Assembly: GCF_004216895.1 (NCBI RefSeq)
Contig: NZ_SGXE01000008.1
Span: forward strand, 1 to 64,000
Length of the DNA stretch: 64,000 nt
Reading direction: 5' to 3'
Origin: Aquimarina brevivitae
GTDB taxonomy: Bacteria > Bacteroidota > Bacteroidia > Flavobacteriales > Flavobacteriaceae
Of this stretch, positions 36,489-45,676 are shown piece by piece. Position numbers and translations under genes: made by a program. Each line of letters starts with the position of its first letter. Position 1 is the first letter of the stretch. Under the pieces are notes generated by a model. That model worked only from the letters and a program-made list of their open reading frames with translations. It did no database searches and had not been told where the DNA came from.

Positions 36489-37226
36489 TTATTTTCCTTC
36501 TGGAAATACGAAAAGTGATTCTTCAATCTCAGGGTTTAAAACAAACTCTTTAAATTCCATACTTTGAAATTGATTGCTTTGTGAAAACGGAAAGTAAAGA
36601 CCATCTACCTCTTGATAATCACTAACGATCATTTTAACCGTTTGACCTTTCATTGGTCCGTCTTGTACCTCTTCTTCAATAACAATCGGAACAAAGTTTT
36701 CAGTGTCAAAATAATAATGAGAAATATTAGGGATTTCTTGCCCATCTTTGACAACAGGGTCTTTTACTACTTTTATTTTAAAAGCTTCTGTTCCATCAAC
36801 GGTTTCTTTACCGACTAGTTCTACCGTAAATCCTTTGTCTTTATAGTTAAGAAAAGGTGACGGCCATTCTTTAGCCAAGTTTTTCATATTCTGATTCGCT
36901 TCGCTATCATTTTTTTCAGGCTCCATGGTCATTTGATTTCTAGTCCACGAGGTTTCACCATCGTATGCTGACCACGTCATTTTTTGACCTTGCAAATCAA
37001 TTTTTGTAGCTTGTTTACCGTCTTTTAGCATTACTTGTTCAAAAGGAATTTCCATTCCTTGCATTTTCATGACGCCAACCATTTTTACACCTTCCAGGTT
37101 TTTCCATTTTTCAATACCGCCAGTATTTTCAAAATAATTGGTTAGGATTTCATCTACATCTTGCGCATTGGCAGGAGCAATAATAGCTAATACTAAAGCT
37201 ACGATCAGTGTTTTTAGAGTATTCAT
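36489..37226 (-). CDS. LolA-like outer-membrane lipoprotein-sorting protein
   Basis: A 245-residue exported protein (signal peptide 1-21, cleavage near ANAQ) with a repeated antiparallel beta pattern typical of the LolA/LolB half-barrel, opening VDEILTNYFENTGGIEKWKN and continuing with KMVGVMKMQGMEIPFEQVML. Such proteins bind acyl chains in the periplasm. This is a diverged Bacteroidota form, not the canonical LolA; the cargo is unknown. It has its own terminator. Confidence 0.7.
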   Translation of the reverse strand: MNTLKTLIVALVLAIIAPANAQDVDEILTNYFENTGGIEKWKNLEGVKMVGVMKMQGMEIPFEQVMLKDGKQATKIDLQGQKMTWSAYDGETSWTRNQMTMEPEKNDSEANQNMKNLAKEWPSPFLNYKDKGFTVELVGKETVDGTEAFKIKVVKDPVVKDGQEIPNISHYYFDTENFVPIVIEEEVQDGPMKGQTVKMIVSDYQEVDGLYFPFSQSNQFQSMEFKEFVLNPEIEESLFVFPEGK

Positions 37227-37626
37227 TATTAAGTTAATTTGATGTTTCTATAAAGTTAGTCATTGGAATGCAAATTTTGTTACAGATTGAGTAAAATTTA
37301 TTTTTCTACAAATAGAGTATTCCGCTTTTGAGGAATAACAAGTACTACTGTCGATTTTGAGAGCGTTGAATGCTATTTATAATAGTAAGGATTTGGTTTT
37401 AGTTGTTCATGGTGGCTGATTTTTAAAAGGTTGTAGGTGGTTAAAATAATAATTTACTGTTTTGGAGTCAACGTAGTGTGTTAAAATTTCGATCTTATTT
37501 GGTAGTTGATCTAATTTTTGTGTATTTTAGCGATGAATTTAAATAACTAAAGGGTTTAATTGTAAGAATTATAGGTTTTGTTTTTAAATTTTAAAATATA
37601 GCTAACTAAATAACACTTTGCAGAAT
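37227..37626. other. Intergenic region before the His-rich secreted protein
   Basis: This 400-base gap between divergent genes holds an inverted repeat (TATTCC...GGAATA near 37317-37338) and AT-rich sequence with TTGATCTAATTTTTG, an off-consensus promoter (near 37506-37520). I see no ORF of significance and no recognised RNA. Confidence 0.4.
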
Positions 37627-38055
37627 ATGACAAAATTAGCATCTATTTCATTGATAATGTTATCTTTATGTTTTACAACAAAAGTTTTTAGCCAACAAAG
37701 TAAAGGTGAAATCGAAGTTAAAAGTGTTATTTTGTCGAATTTTGAAGCTATTCATCCTGAACATCATACACAAGATGCCCTAGTTACTGAAGTTAGTGAA
37801 CATCATACACAAGATGCCCTAGTTACTGAAGTTAGTGAACATCATCACTGTGATGACCATAACCACGCTAATATGGTTGCAGGAGCAGATACTAATACTA
37901 TCATAGCATCAGCTATTAAGGACTTCTTATCTTCGGATGAAGGTGCTGATTTTAATTGTTCGGGTGGTTTCTGTATGAACGAAAATCATTACCATAAAAA
38001 AGGACTTACCGCAAAGAGACAGTACTTCTTCTACTTTCTTAAGATTGCTTGCTAA
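37627..38055 (+). CDS. His-rich exported protein with tandem duplicated segment
   Basis: A 142-residue protein (ATG at 37627 preferred over TTG at 37618). It has a signal peptide ending in TKVFSQ, a duplicated 13-residue unit EHHTQDALVTEVS followed by EHHHCDDHNH, and a Cys-containing tail with NCSGGFCMNENHYHKK. The His/Asp/Cys-rich centre looks like a metal-binding site, for example for zinc, copper or nickel. I do not recognise a family. The C-terminus ends in Cys. Function unknown. Confidence 0.6.
   Translation: MTKLASISLIMLSLCFTTKVFSQQSKGEIEVKSVILSNFEAIHPEHHTQDALVTEVSEHHTQDALVTEVSEHHHCDDHNHANMVAGADTNTIIASAIKDFLSSDEGADFNCSGGFCMNENHYHKKGLTAKRQYFFYFLKIAC
37759..37836 (+). repeat. Exact 39-nt tandem duplication
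   Basis: Bases 37759-37797 and 37798-37836 are identical and in frame, adding one extra His-rich 13-residue unit to the protein. A third partial start (GAACATCATCAC) follows. Complete identity, including silent positions, points to recent slippage. Confidence 0.9.
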
Positions 38056-38094
38056 ACTCATGGGTTATTGTTTTAACGCCTTAGGTAAATAATG

Positions 38095-38102
38095 TACTTT
38101 TG
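38095..38102 (+). promoter_or_regulatory. -7 promoter element of the DEAD-box helicase gene
   Basis: TACTTTTG matches TAnnTTTG, 21 bases before the ATG at 38124. A TTG at 38068-38070 lies 24 nt upstream as a weak -33 candidate. Confidence 0.5.
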
Positions 38103-38123
38103 TGCCTAAATTCGATAATATTT

Positions 38124-39233
38124 ATGAGTTTTCTAGATTTAGGTGTTTCTACGGATGTAGTTAAGGGGTTAAAGGAATTAGGAATAGTTTCGCCTACAAA
38201 GATTCAAGAACAAGCTATTCCGGTACTGTTAAACAATGATTTAGATTTTATTGGTCAAGCACAGACAGGTACAGGTAAAACTGCTGCCTTTGGTGTTCCA
38301 TTACTATCTAAAGTTGATCCTAAAAATACTAAAGTCCAGGCTTTGGTCTTGGCTCCAACAAGAGAACTAGGACAACAAATTGCTAAGCAACTTTTTAAAT
38401 TTACAAAATACACTGATAAAATTTTTACCGAGGCCGTTTATGGAGGCGAAAAAATTGATATACAGATTAAGCGATTACAACGACCTACACATATCATTGT
38501 AGCCACTCCAGGAAGATTAGTAGACCTTATGGCTAAAAAAGTAATTGATTTGGCTAAGGTTGAAACTGTGGTTTTAGACGAAGCCGACGAAATGCTTAGC
38601 ATGGGATTCAAAGCTGATCTAGAAAAAATATTAGCAACTACAGGGAGGTCTAAAAACGTATGGTTGTTTTCTGCTACTATGCCTGCAACATTAGACGATA
38701 TTGTAAAAAAATACCTGAAACCAGATGCAATTCGAATTACTGTAGATCAACAAGATGCTGTAAATAAGTCTATAGAGCATCAATATGTGGTTCTTGATTC
38801 ATCAGCTAAGTTAGATACCTTAACCTATTTTTTAAAAACCAAAAAGCAGCAAAGAGGAATTGTTTTTACTAGAACAAAAGCTGCTGCCAGGGAGTTATAT
38901 CAGCAACTTTGGTCTATGAACTATAAGGTTGGTTTACTAGAAGGAGAGATGACGCAAAAGGATAGAGATAAAACGCTACGAGGTTTTAAAAATAAGTCCT
39001 TACAATTATTAGTATCTACCGATGTAGCGGCAAGAGGTATCGATGTGGCGAACTTAGGTTTTGTAGTGCATTATGAATTACCGGATCAAACCGATTATTA
39101 TACGCATAGGAGTGGAAGGACCGGAAGAGCTGGAAATAAAGGTTTGTCAGTTGCTTTTGTAACTAGAAAAGAGGTTGCTGTACTTAAAAATCTGGAAAGA
39201 GAGTTGCACATCAGATTTTCGCAAATACGATAA
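38124..39233 (+). CDS. DEAD-box RNA helicase
   Basis: A 369-residue ATP-dependent RNA helicase (ATG at 38124, MSFLDLG). The complete motif set is present: Q motif (PTKIQEQAIP), Walker A AQTGTGKT, PTRELGQQ, DEADEML, SAT, and HRSGRTGRAG. It ends directly after the core, so it lacks the basic C-terminal extension of RhlE, SrmB or CsdA types and is a minimal helicase. It may act in rRNA maturation or cold adaptation. The gene is convergent with the response regulator. Confidence 0.92.
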   Translation: MSFLDLGVSTDVVKGLKELGIVSPTKIQEQAIPVLLNNDLDFIGQAQTGTGKTAAFGVPLLSKVDPKNTKVQALVLAPTRELGQQIAKQLFKFTKYTDKIFTEAVYGGEKIDIQIKRLQRPTHIIVATPGRLVDLMAKKVIDLAKVETVVLDEADEMLSMGFKADLEKILATTGRSKNVWLFSATMPATLDDIVKKYLKPDAIRITVDQQDAVNKSIEHQYVVLDSSAKLDTLTYFLKTKKQQRGIVFTRTKAAARELYQQLWSMNYKVGLLEGEMTQKDRDKTLRGFKNKSLQLLVSTDVAARGIDVANLGFVVHYELPDQTDYYTHRSGRTGRAGNKGLSVAFVTRKEVAVLKNLERELHIRFSQIR

Positions 39234-39237
39234 GGAG

Positions 39238-39612
39238 TTAAACAAGTTTTGTCCTTATATTTTCGATAGTGCGGATTAATCTATCGAAGTTTACTGGTTT
39301 TGAAAAGTAATCGTCAAATCCTAGGTTTAAAAAACGTTGTTCATCGCCAGGCATAGCATAAGCAGTTACGGCAAAAATAGGAATATTTTGAAGCAAATCC
39401 ATTTTCTTAAAACGTTGCAATAATTCGCAGCCATCCATTTGATTTAATCCAAGATTGATATCTACCAAAATAAGATCTAAAGGTTTTTCATTTGCAATTT
39501 TTAATGCTTTTAAAGGTGTTTCTGCTATAGCTACATCAGTACCAATCCCCGTTAGCATTTTTTCCATGACGATTGCATTAATTCTATTGTCTTCCACGTA
39601 GAGTATATTCAT
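39238..39612 (-). CDS. Single-domain response regulator
   Basis: A 124-residue receiver domain without output domain. It has the acidic pair in YVEDN, the phospho-acceptor Asp in LILVDINLG, the conserved Thr/Ser region in AVTAYAMPG and Lys in YFSKPVNFDRL. It starts inside the stop of the PAS kinase gene (ATGA overlap), so it is probably its direct phosphorylation partner, in a split hybrid arrangement. Confidence 0.88.
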   Translation of the reverse strand: MNILYVEDNRINAIVMEKMLTGIGTDVAIAETPLKALKIANEKPLDLILVDINLGLNQMDGCELLQRFKKMDLLQNIPIFAVTAYAMPGDEQRFLNLGFDDYFSKPVNFDRLIRTIENIRTKLV

Positions 39613-41810
39613 AAGCTTTTGGGTATTATTATTTTAAAGTCAGTCCCCTTACCCGATTTGCTTTTGGCATTGATATTTCCTCCAAGAACTTCTATATAGC
39701 GCTTAGCCAAGCTGAGACCAATTCCCGTGCCCTCATATTTTCTGCTAAGACCAATACTTTCCTGAACAAAAGGTTCAAAAATCGCATTAAGATTTTCTTG
39801 TTTTATTCCTATACCAGTGTCTCTTATTGTAATATAGACATTATTTTCATCGGATTCAACTTTAATTTCAATTTTACCATCATTTGTATATTTTATAGCA
39901 TTATGTATGATATGACTTATGGATATTTTAAGGAATTCTTGATCTGTTTTTAAGCTCGGTGAGTTTGTGTCAAGCATTAATTCATACGATAAGTTTTTTG
40001 AAAAAGCTTCTTTTTTGTATTTGTTAAAACATTTGGAAACTAGATAATTAACATCAATAGTGTAGAGCGCAACATGGTGTTCTATTGATTCTAAGTCTCT
40101 AAGATTAGAAAGATTATCCAAGGTATGTAATAATCGATCTTCACTTTCAGAAAGTAGGTTTAATAATTTCTTGCGTTCTTCAACATCCTCTTCTTTTAGT
40201 AACAACTTAGTAATGGTCATTATACCATTCAGAGGTGTCCGTATTTCATGACTAAAATTAGATAAGATATTGGTTTTTAATTTACCTAATTCTTGTTCTT
40301 TGAGATGAGCTTCTTTTATAGCTAATTCGGCAATTTTTGTTTCGGTAACATCTAAAAAACTAGCCAAAACGGATGACACTTTACCCTCTTCATCTTCTAT
40401 TGGAGTATATTTACTTTCTAACCATTGTGTTGTGCCATTTAAAGTGATACGTTCAAATTCTTTTCGAACACTTTTTCCTTCTAAAGCGGTTTCAAAATCT
40501 TTAGTAAAAGTGTCCTTGAAATTTAATGGCATGACATCAATAAATTTAGACTTCTTAGCAATAGGATCTACATCATAATTTTTCTTAATGATCTTTATGG
40601 ATAAATCATCTGCCATCAATATTTCGCCTTTGGTATTCAATAAAAGGATGTAGGCAAAGCCATTGTTTATCATGGCTTGCAGATTTTTTTTGCTTTCTTT
40701 TAATAGTTTTTTATTTTTTGTTTTTTCATCAACATCTATAAGGTTTCCTATTAATCGTTTGGGATTTTGATATTTATCATACGTGATGTAGCCGTATACC
40801 TCGTAGTATCTATAGTCTTCTTCACCTAGATGATTTAATCTATAATGATTAAAGTAATAGGGGTTTTGACTTCGCAAATTGCTTTGATGTCTTTGTAGTG
40901 CTTCATCGACATCTTCAGGATGGATGAGTTTTCTGAATTCCTCTTCGGGTATAAAATCTTTATCTAAGGGAAGACCAATCATTTTCTTTAAATCTTCACT
41001 ATAAAAAACAATATTTTTGGGCAAATGATGGTCAAATAATCCAGACTTGATTCCTTTTAATGCTAAGTTTTTGGTTTCTTCATTGTATTTTAATTCTTCA
41101 ATATAGTTATATCGATCTGTGATATCAGCCATCGTACCGTTGACAAAGACAACCTCATCTTGATACATAATTGGCTTTGCTTTTACTTTTACCCATTTCT
41201 CTGATCCTTTGGCAGTACTTATTTTTTCCACAAAGGTGTATGATTGATTATTTTTTGTAATACACTCAAAATAATTTTCAATTCGTGTTCTTGAGTTCTC
41301 TGGGAAAAAACTTAAGCTTAAATTTTTGGTCATAGGCGTATTCGGGTCCAATTCATGGATACGATAACATCCTTCGGACCAATACATCCGTTCATTTAGT
41401 GGATTGTAATTCCAGGCACCTGTTTTGGTAAGTTTGGAGATCACCTCTAAGGCTCGATGCTCTTTGTTTTCTGTAGTGATATCGATTCCCGTAGCATAGA
41501 TCAAATCATTTTTCAAAATAAACTCTAGTTTTAAGGTGATAATACCTTCTGGAGTTATTGGAAAACCAAAAGTTTCATATAGTATTGGGTTATCTTCACT
41601 GATGGTATTAATTACTTTTTGGAAGCGGCTCTTATCTTCGTCAATAACATATTTATAAATCTTATCGTACTTTTCTATAGCTTGTGAGGATTTTAAAATA
41701 ATATTGCATTTCGAATTACAATTGACGATTTCCCCCTCTTTGTTTAAGATCACAAGAAACAGTTGCGTGCGTTCGGTAAGTACACTGATTTGATCGATAG
41801 TAAAAGCCAT
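39609..41810 (-). CDS. Multi-PAS histidine kinase
   Basis: A 733-residue cytosolic kinase (ATG at 41810; a TTG at 41846 would add 12 residues). About four PAS domains (roughly 10-110, 125-235, 245-365, 370-490) precede a HisKA dimerisation domain with the phospho-histidine in FSHEIRTPLNG and an HATPase domain with the N box, DTGIGIKQENL and GTGIGLSLAKRY. There is no transmembrane helix. The next gene encodes its likely receiver partner. Confidence 0.88.
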   Translation of the reverse strand: MAFTIDQISVLTERTQLFLVILNKEGEIVNCNSKCNIILKSSQAIEKYDKIYKYVIDEDKSRFQKVINTISEDNPILYETFGFPITPEGIITLKLEFILKNDLIYATGIDITTENKEHRALEVISKLTKTGAWNYNPLNERMYWSEGCYRIHELDPNTPMTKNLSLSFFPENSRTRIENYFECITKNNQSYTFVEKISTAKGSEKWVKVKAKPIMYQDEVVFVNGTMADITDRYNYIEELKYNEETKNLALKGIKSGLFDHHLPKNIVFYSEDLKKMIGLPLDKDFIPEEEFRKLIHPEDVDEALQRHQSNLRSQNPYYFNHYRLNHLGEEDYRYYEVYGYITYDKYQNPKRLIGNLIDVDEKTKNKKLLKESKKNLQAMINNGFAYILLLNTKGEILMADDLSIKIIKKNYDVDPIAKKSKFIDVMPLNFKDTFTKDFETALEGKSVRKEFERITLNGTTQWLESKYTPIEDEEGKVSSVLASFLDVTETKIAELAIKEAHLKEQELGKLKTNILSNFSHEIRTPLNGIMTITKLLLKEEDVEERKKLLNLLSESEDRLLHTLDNLSNLRDLESIEHHVALYTIDVNYLVSKCFNKYKKEAFSKNLSYELMLDTNSPSLKTDQEFLKISISHIIHNAIKYTNDGKIEIKVESDENNVYITIRDTGIGIKQENLNAIFEPFVQESIGLSRKYEGTGIGLSLAKRYIEVLGGNINAKSKSGKGTDFKIIIPKSL

Positions 41811-42079
41811 AGAATCAGGATTATCCTTACAATTTACAAAATCCAAGCTAAATTTGTAATGCTTAAAGGAGGTATTACCAAGTAACGACAGCTCTATTTA
41901 ACTAATTTAAGGGTAAGATGATTTTTGTCACAACCAGATCTATCAATGCAATTCTTTACTTAGAAAAGAATCCTTATAGCCTGTTATGACGTAATTATTA
42001 CGTTATGTGATAAACCCTGTAATACTTGCCAGGTACTAAAATATTTCGTTTTTTAGCTGTTATCGTTACAATTGTTGAT

Positions 42080-42658
42080 TTGAGAGATTTACAAGATAAA
42101 ATAAGGTCCTTTGTGAAGGTAAGTGAGGCTGATATGCAATTTGCTTTACAATTTTATAAACGCAAGGACATTAAAAAGGGTACTTTCTTATTGCAACCTG
42201 GCCAGTATATTGATCAATTTTATTTTGTAAAAGAAGGTTGTGTGAGTTACTACACTGAAGACGATGGTATACCACAGGTCATTGAATTTTTTACCGAGGG
42301 CTATTTCTTTACAGATTTATATGCCTATATACAAGAGGTTCCTTCTAATACTTACTTAGAGGCAATGGAAGATACAGTCATCTATGCAGTATCAAAGACT
42401 GACGTGGAACAAATATTTGATCATTCGCATCAATTAGAACGATTTGGAAGATTGTCCATGCAAAAGGCGTTTATTAATAATGTACAACGCATCCATCAAA
42501 TTAAAAATTTATCGAATCAAGAGCGGTATATACAATTGCAAGAAAAACGTCCTTCTTTATTTCAGCGTGTTCCTCAATATCTTATAGCCTCCTATTTAGG
42601 ATTAACACCAGTAGGGCTTTCTAAAATTAGGCGAAGATTAAGCAAACATTATGATTAG
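42080..42658 (+). CDS. Crp/Fnr-family transcriptional regulator
   Basis: A 192-residue regulator. The N-terminal cyclic-nucleotide-like beta roll (about 20-110, with GQYIDQFYFVKEGCVSYY) is followed by a C-terminal helix-turn-helix ending YLIASYLGLTPVGLSKIRRR. The effector site lacks the canonical cAMP residues, so the ligand is unknown. The start is uncertain: the frame is open to TTG 42026, and TTG 42080 (MRDLQDKIRSF) fits the family length better. It precedes the lipid catabolic run on the same strand and may regulate it. Confidence 0.8.
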   Translation: MRDLQDKIRSFVKVSEADMQFALQFYKRKDIKKGTFLLQPGQYIDQFYFVKEGCVSYYTEDDGIPQVIEFFTEGYFFTDLYAYIQEVPSNTYLEAMEDTVIYAVSKTDVEQIFDHSHQLERFGRLSMQKAFINNVQRIHQIKNLSNQERYIQLQEKRPSLFQRVPQYLIASYLGLTPVGLSKIRRRLSKHYD

Positions 42659-42784
42659 TAGGAGTTATAATATGTAATCTTATAATTCATTCCTCACGTT
42701 TTAAGGTTTTGATAACTATCATTTTCAACTGTTTACGGCTATAGTTCATAGCCATTTAATAGCTAATTTATTTCTGATATTGGA

Positions 42785-42806
42785 TTTATTAAACTAGTTT
42801 AATAAA
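42785..42806. promoter_or_regulatory. 22-bp perfect palindrome, candidate operator
   Basis: TTTATTAAAC followed by TAGTTTAATAAA is a perfect 22-bp inverted repeat with no spacer, centred 74 bases before the acyl-CoA dehydrogenase ATG. No T tract follows, so it is not a terminator. It could bind a dimeric repressor or the Crp/Fnr protein. Confidence 0.55.
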
Positions 42807-42869
42807 GAATTAATAAATAATTCCGAAATTTATTGAATAATCAATAATAGAAATTAAAATCTTCAAGCC

Positions 42870-44684
42870 ATGGCAAAAGAATATATAGATATAGCGACCT
42901 TAAAATACTTATTATATGATGTACATCAATTAAAGGATGTATTGAAACAGGATCGCTTTTCTGATCACGATGAAGCATCTTTAAACATGTTTTTGGACTC
43001 CGTAAAAGAGTTTTCTGACCGGGAACTATTCCCGTATTTTAAAGAAATGGATGAAAAACCTGCACATTATAAAGATGGAGGTGTAGAAGTACATAAACAG
43101 GTAGAAGTAATGATGAAGAAAGGTGGAGAAATGGGATTAATTTCTGGTACTTTTGATTATGAAGCTGGTGGGTTGCAAATGCCTATGATGATGCTTACGG
43201 CATCTGCTTTTATACAGGACGCTGCTAATAATCACTTGCCTGGATATGCCGGCTTGACATTAGGAGCAGCCGAATTAATCATCAATTTCGCCAGTAAAGA
43301 GCTAAATGATACCTATGTTCCTAAAATGCTTGCAGGCGAATGGGGTGGAACCATGTGTCTTACAGAACCGCAAGCAGGTAGTTCTTTATCCGACGTAGCT
43401 ACCAAGGCCATTCCACAAGACGATGGTTCTTATCAAATAAAGGGACAGAAAATTTTTATCTCTGGGGGTGACCATCAATATGCAGAAAACTTTGTTCATC
43501 TGGTCCTAGCACGTATTGAAGGGGCACCTGCCGGTACTAAAGGAATCTCATTGTTTGTAGTGCCTAAAAAACGACCCGATGAAAACGGCAATTTAATCAG
43601 TAACAACGTTACTACGGTCGCGGATTTTCAAAAAATGGGTCAACGAGGTTATTGTACTACTCATCTTGATTTTGGTGATAATGATGATTGTAAAGGATTC
43701 CTGGTAGGTAAACCACATCAAGGATTAAAATATATGTTCTTAATGATGAATGGCGCTAGGATTGCCGTGGGTAGAGGAGCTGCAGCTATTGCAACTGCTG
43801 CATATCACGCATCATTGGAGTATGCTAAAGAACGACCTCAGGGACGTAAATTAGCAAGTACCGGTAAAAAAGACCCTGAGCAAGGGCAGACGTTCATCAT
43901 AAATCATCCGGATGTACGACGCATGCTATTATTGCAAAAAGTAGTTTCAGAGGGATCACTGAGTTTGGTATTACTAGCCTCTAAGTATTATGATCTCAAA
44001 GAAACCCTTACAGACAAAGAAGAAAAGAAGAAATATGAATTGTTATTAGAGTTGATCATTCCTATGGTAAAAACCTATCCATCAGAGATGGGAGCGCAAG
44101 CGGTTTCGAATGGTTTACAAGTACTAGGCGGATATGGTTTCTGTTCGGATTTTATACTGCAACAATATTATCGAGACATCCGTATTTTTCCAATATATGA
44201 AGGAACCACCGGAATTCAATCTCAGGATTTGTTAGGTCGAAAACTGTTGTTAGAGGATGGTAAAGCATTGCAATTATTATCAGAAGAAATGACCCAAACG
44301 ATCAAAAACGCTTCAAAATATGATGAGTTGCAAAAGTATGCGGTTAAATTAGGCGAAAAACTAAAAGAGGTTTCGGGTACTATTCAGCATCTTGTTTCCT
44401 TTGCTAAGAAAGGGGATTACGAGCGCTACTTATCAGATGCCACACCTTTTATGGAATATATGAGTATTGTTACCTTAGCCTGGGTATGGTTAGACATGGC
44501 AGCGCACGCCAAGTATGCTTTGCTTACCGGAGATAAAAATTACTCCGACGAATTCTACGAAAGTAAGATTCACGCTATGCGATTCTTCTTTAAGTACGAA
44601 CTACCAAAAACAGATGGTCTCGCTTCTATTTTAAAGGACGAAGAAGTGCTTACCATAGCGGACGAGAAAGAAGTCTTTATTTAA
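42870..44684 (+). CDS. Acyl-CoA dehydrogenase (FadE-like, with C-terminal extension)
   Basis: A 604-residue flavoenzyme introducing the alpha-beta double bond into acyl-CoA. It has the FAD-binding CLTEPQAGSSLSDV, the acyl-binding KIFISGGDHQYAENFVHLVL, the dimer region GRGAAAIATAAYHASLEYAK and the FAD and catalytic-Glu region FPIYEGTTGIQSQDLLGRKL. Residues about 470-604 form the Acyl-CoA_dh_C-type extension of the FadE-like subgroup. It is the first gene of the run and lies behind the palindrome. Confidence 0.9.
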   Translation: MAKEYIDIATLKYLLYDVHQLKDVLKQDRFSDHDEASLNMFLDSVKEFSDRELFPYFKEMDEKPAHYKDGGVEVHKQVEVMMKKGGEMGLISGTFDYEAGGLQMPMMMLTASAFIQDAANNHLPGYAGLTLGAAELIINFASKELNDTYVPKMLAGEWGGTMCLTEPQAGSSLSDVATKAIPQDDGSYQIKGQKIFISGGDHQYAENFVHLVLARIEGAPAGTKGISLFVVPKKRPDENGNLISNNVTTVADFQKMGQRGYCTTHLDFGDNDDCKGFLVGKPHQGLKYMFLMMNGARIAVGRGAAAIATAAYHASLEYAKERPQGRKLASTGKKDPEQGQTFIINHPDVRRMLLLQKVVSEGSLSLVLLASKYYDLKETLTDKEEKKKYELLLELIIPMVKTYPSEMGAQAVSNGLQVLGGYGFCSDFILQQYYRDIRIFPIYEGTTGIQSQDLLGRKLLLEDGKALQLLSEEMTQTIKNASKYDELQKYAVKLGEKLKEVSGTIQHLVSFAKKGDYERYLSDATPFMEYMSIVTLAWVWLDMAAHAKYALLTGDKNYSDEFYESKIHAMRFFFKYELPKTDGLASILKDEEVLTIADEKEVFI

Positions 44685-44734
44685 TCAAGTATTATTAATA
44701 ATCTAATAGTAAAAATTAATCACGATATCATCGA

Positions 44735-45511
44735 ATGAACAAGATTAAAGAATCATTTAATTTAGAAGGAAAAGTAGCCATAATAACAGGCTCTAGTAAG
44801 GGAATAGGTAAATCCATAGCGCAGGGACTGGCAGAACACGGTGCCACCGTAGTGATCAGTAGTAGAAGTCAAGATGCTGTAGACGAAGTAGTAAAAGAGT
44901 TTAAAGACGCAGGATTAAAGGCTGTTGGTATAGCTTGCCATATTGGAGATGGGGAGCAACGAAAAGAATTGGTGCAAAAAACAGTAGCACAATGTGGCGG
45001 TATTGATATTTTGGTAAATAATGCAGCTATTAACCCGGTTTTTGGACCCTTGGAGGATGCAGATGAAGCTATTTTTGACAAAATAATGGATGTCAACGTT
45101 AAAGCGCCTTGGATTTTATCCAATCTTATACTGCCAGAGATGAAAAAACGTGGTGGCGGAAGTATTATAAACATCGCCTCAGTCGAGGCCTTACATCCAG
45201 GAGCAGGATTGGGGTTATACAGTACTAGTAAAGCAGCCTTATTGATGCTGACAAAAAATCAAGCCAAAGAATGGGGGCAATATGGAGTCCGTGCTAATGT
45301 ACTTTGCCCCGGCTTGATCAAAACAAAGTTCAGTGCAGCACTGTGGCAAAATGAAAAATTACTAACTAAAATTGAAAAAACCTTGCCATCAGCCCGTATG
45401 GGTATGCCAAACGAAATGGCAGGTGTGGTTTGCTTACTGGCCTCAGATGCTGGAGCATATATGACCGGCGGTGTGTATAATGCAGATGGCGGTTATATGA
45501 TAGCTGGTTAA
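44735..45511 (+). CDS. SDR-family oxidoreductase
   Basis: A 258-residue short-chain dehydrogenase with the cofactor motif GSSKGIGKS, NNAAI, the catalytic Ser in IASVEA and the YSTSK tyrosine-lysine pair. The Arg after the Gly-rich loop (SSRSQDA) suggests NADP preference. In this gene run it probably oxidises or reduces a hydroxyacyl-CoA or a keto intermediate; the substrate is inferred. It lies 50 bases after the dehydrogenase gene. Confidence 0.85.
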   Translation: MNKIKESFNLEGKVAIITGSSKGIGKSIAQGLAEHGATVVISSRSQDAVDEVVKEFKDAGLKAVGIACHIGDGEQRKELVQKTVAQCGGIDILVNNAAINPVFGPLEDADEAIFDKIMDVNVKAPWILSNLILPEMKKRGGGSIINIASVEALHPGAGLGLYSTSKAALLMLTKNQAKEWGQYGVRANVLCPGLIKTKFSAALWQNEKLLTKIEKTLPSARMGMPNEMAGVVCLLASDAGAYMTGGVYNADGGYMIAG

Positions 45512-45517
45512 CTGCAC

Positions 45518-45602
45518 TTAGGGCGTTCGAGCGGGCTATTCGTTACAATTCCTCGTCCAAATAAAATTTGGACTGCGGGATTTTCACTGCTATCCCTAAC
45601 GC
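45518..45602. repeat. Interspersed palindromic element (about 85 bp)
   Basis: The gap between the SDR and ACAD genes begins TTAGGGCGTT (45518) and ends CCCTAACGC (45602), with an internal perfect stem GTCCAAAT (45555-45562) and ATTTGGAC (45566-45573). The pattern GGGCGTT ... GGGCTATTCG ... ATCCCTAACGC is one I recall from repeated intergenic elements in flavobacterial genomes. Only one copy is present in this window. Confidence 0.55.
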
Positions 45603-45676
45603 ATAATTAGATGTATAACATCGCGTAATCCAAATATTGGTAGTTTATACCATACAGCAAAGAAAAGAGCATCAAA

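Noticed and set aside
42026-42079. Longer N-terminus of the Crp/Fnr regulator from TTG 42026
   Set aside because: It adds 18 hydrophobic residues not typical of the family; I kept the shorter form but could not settle the start.
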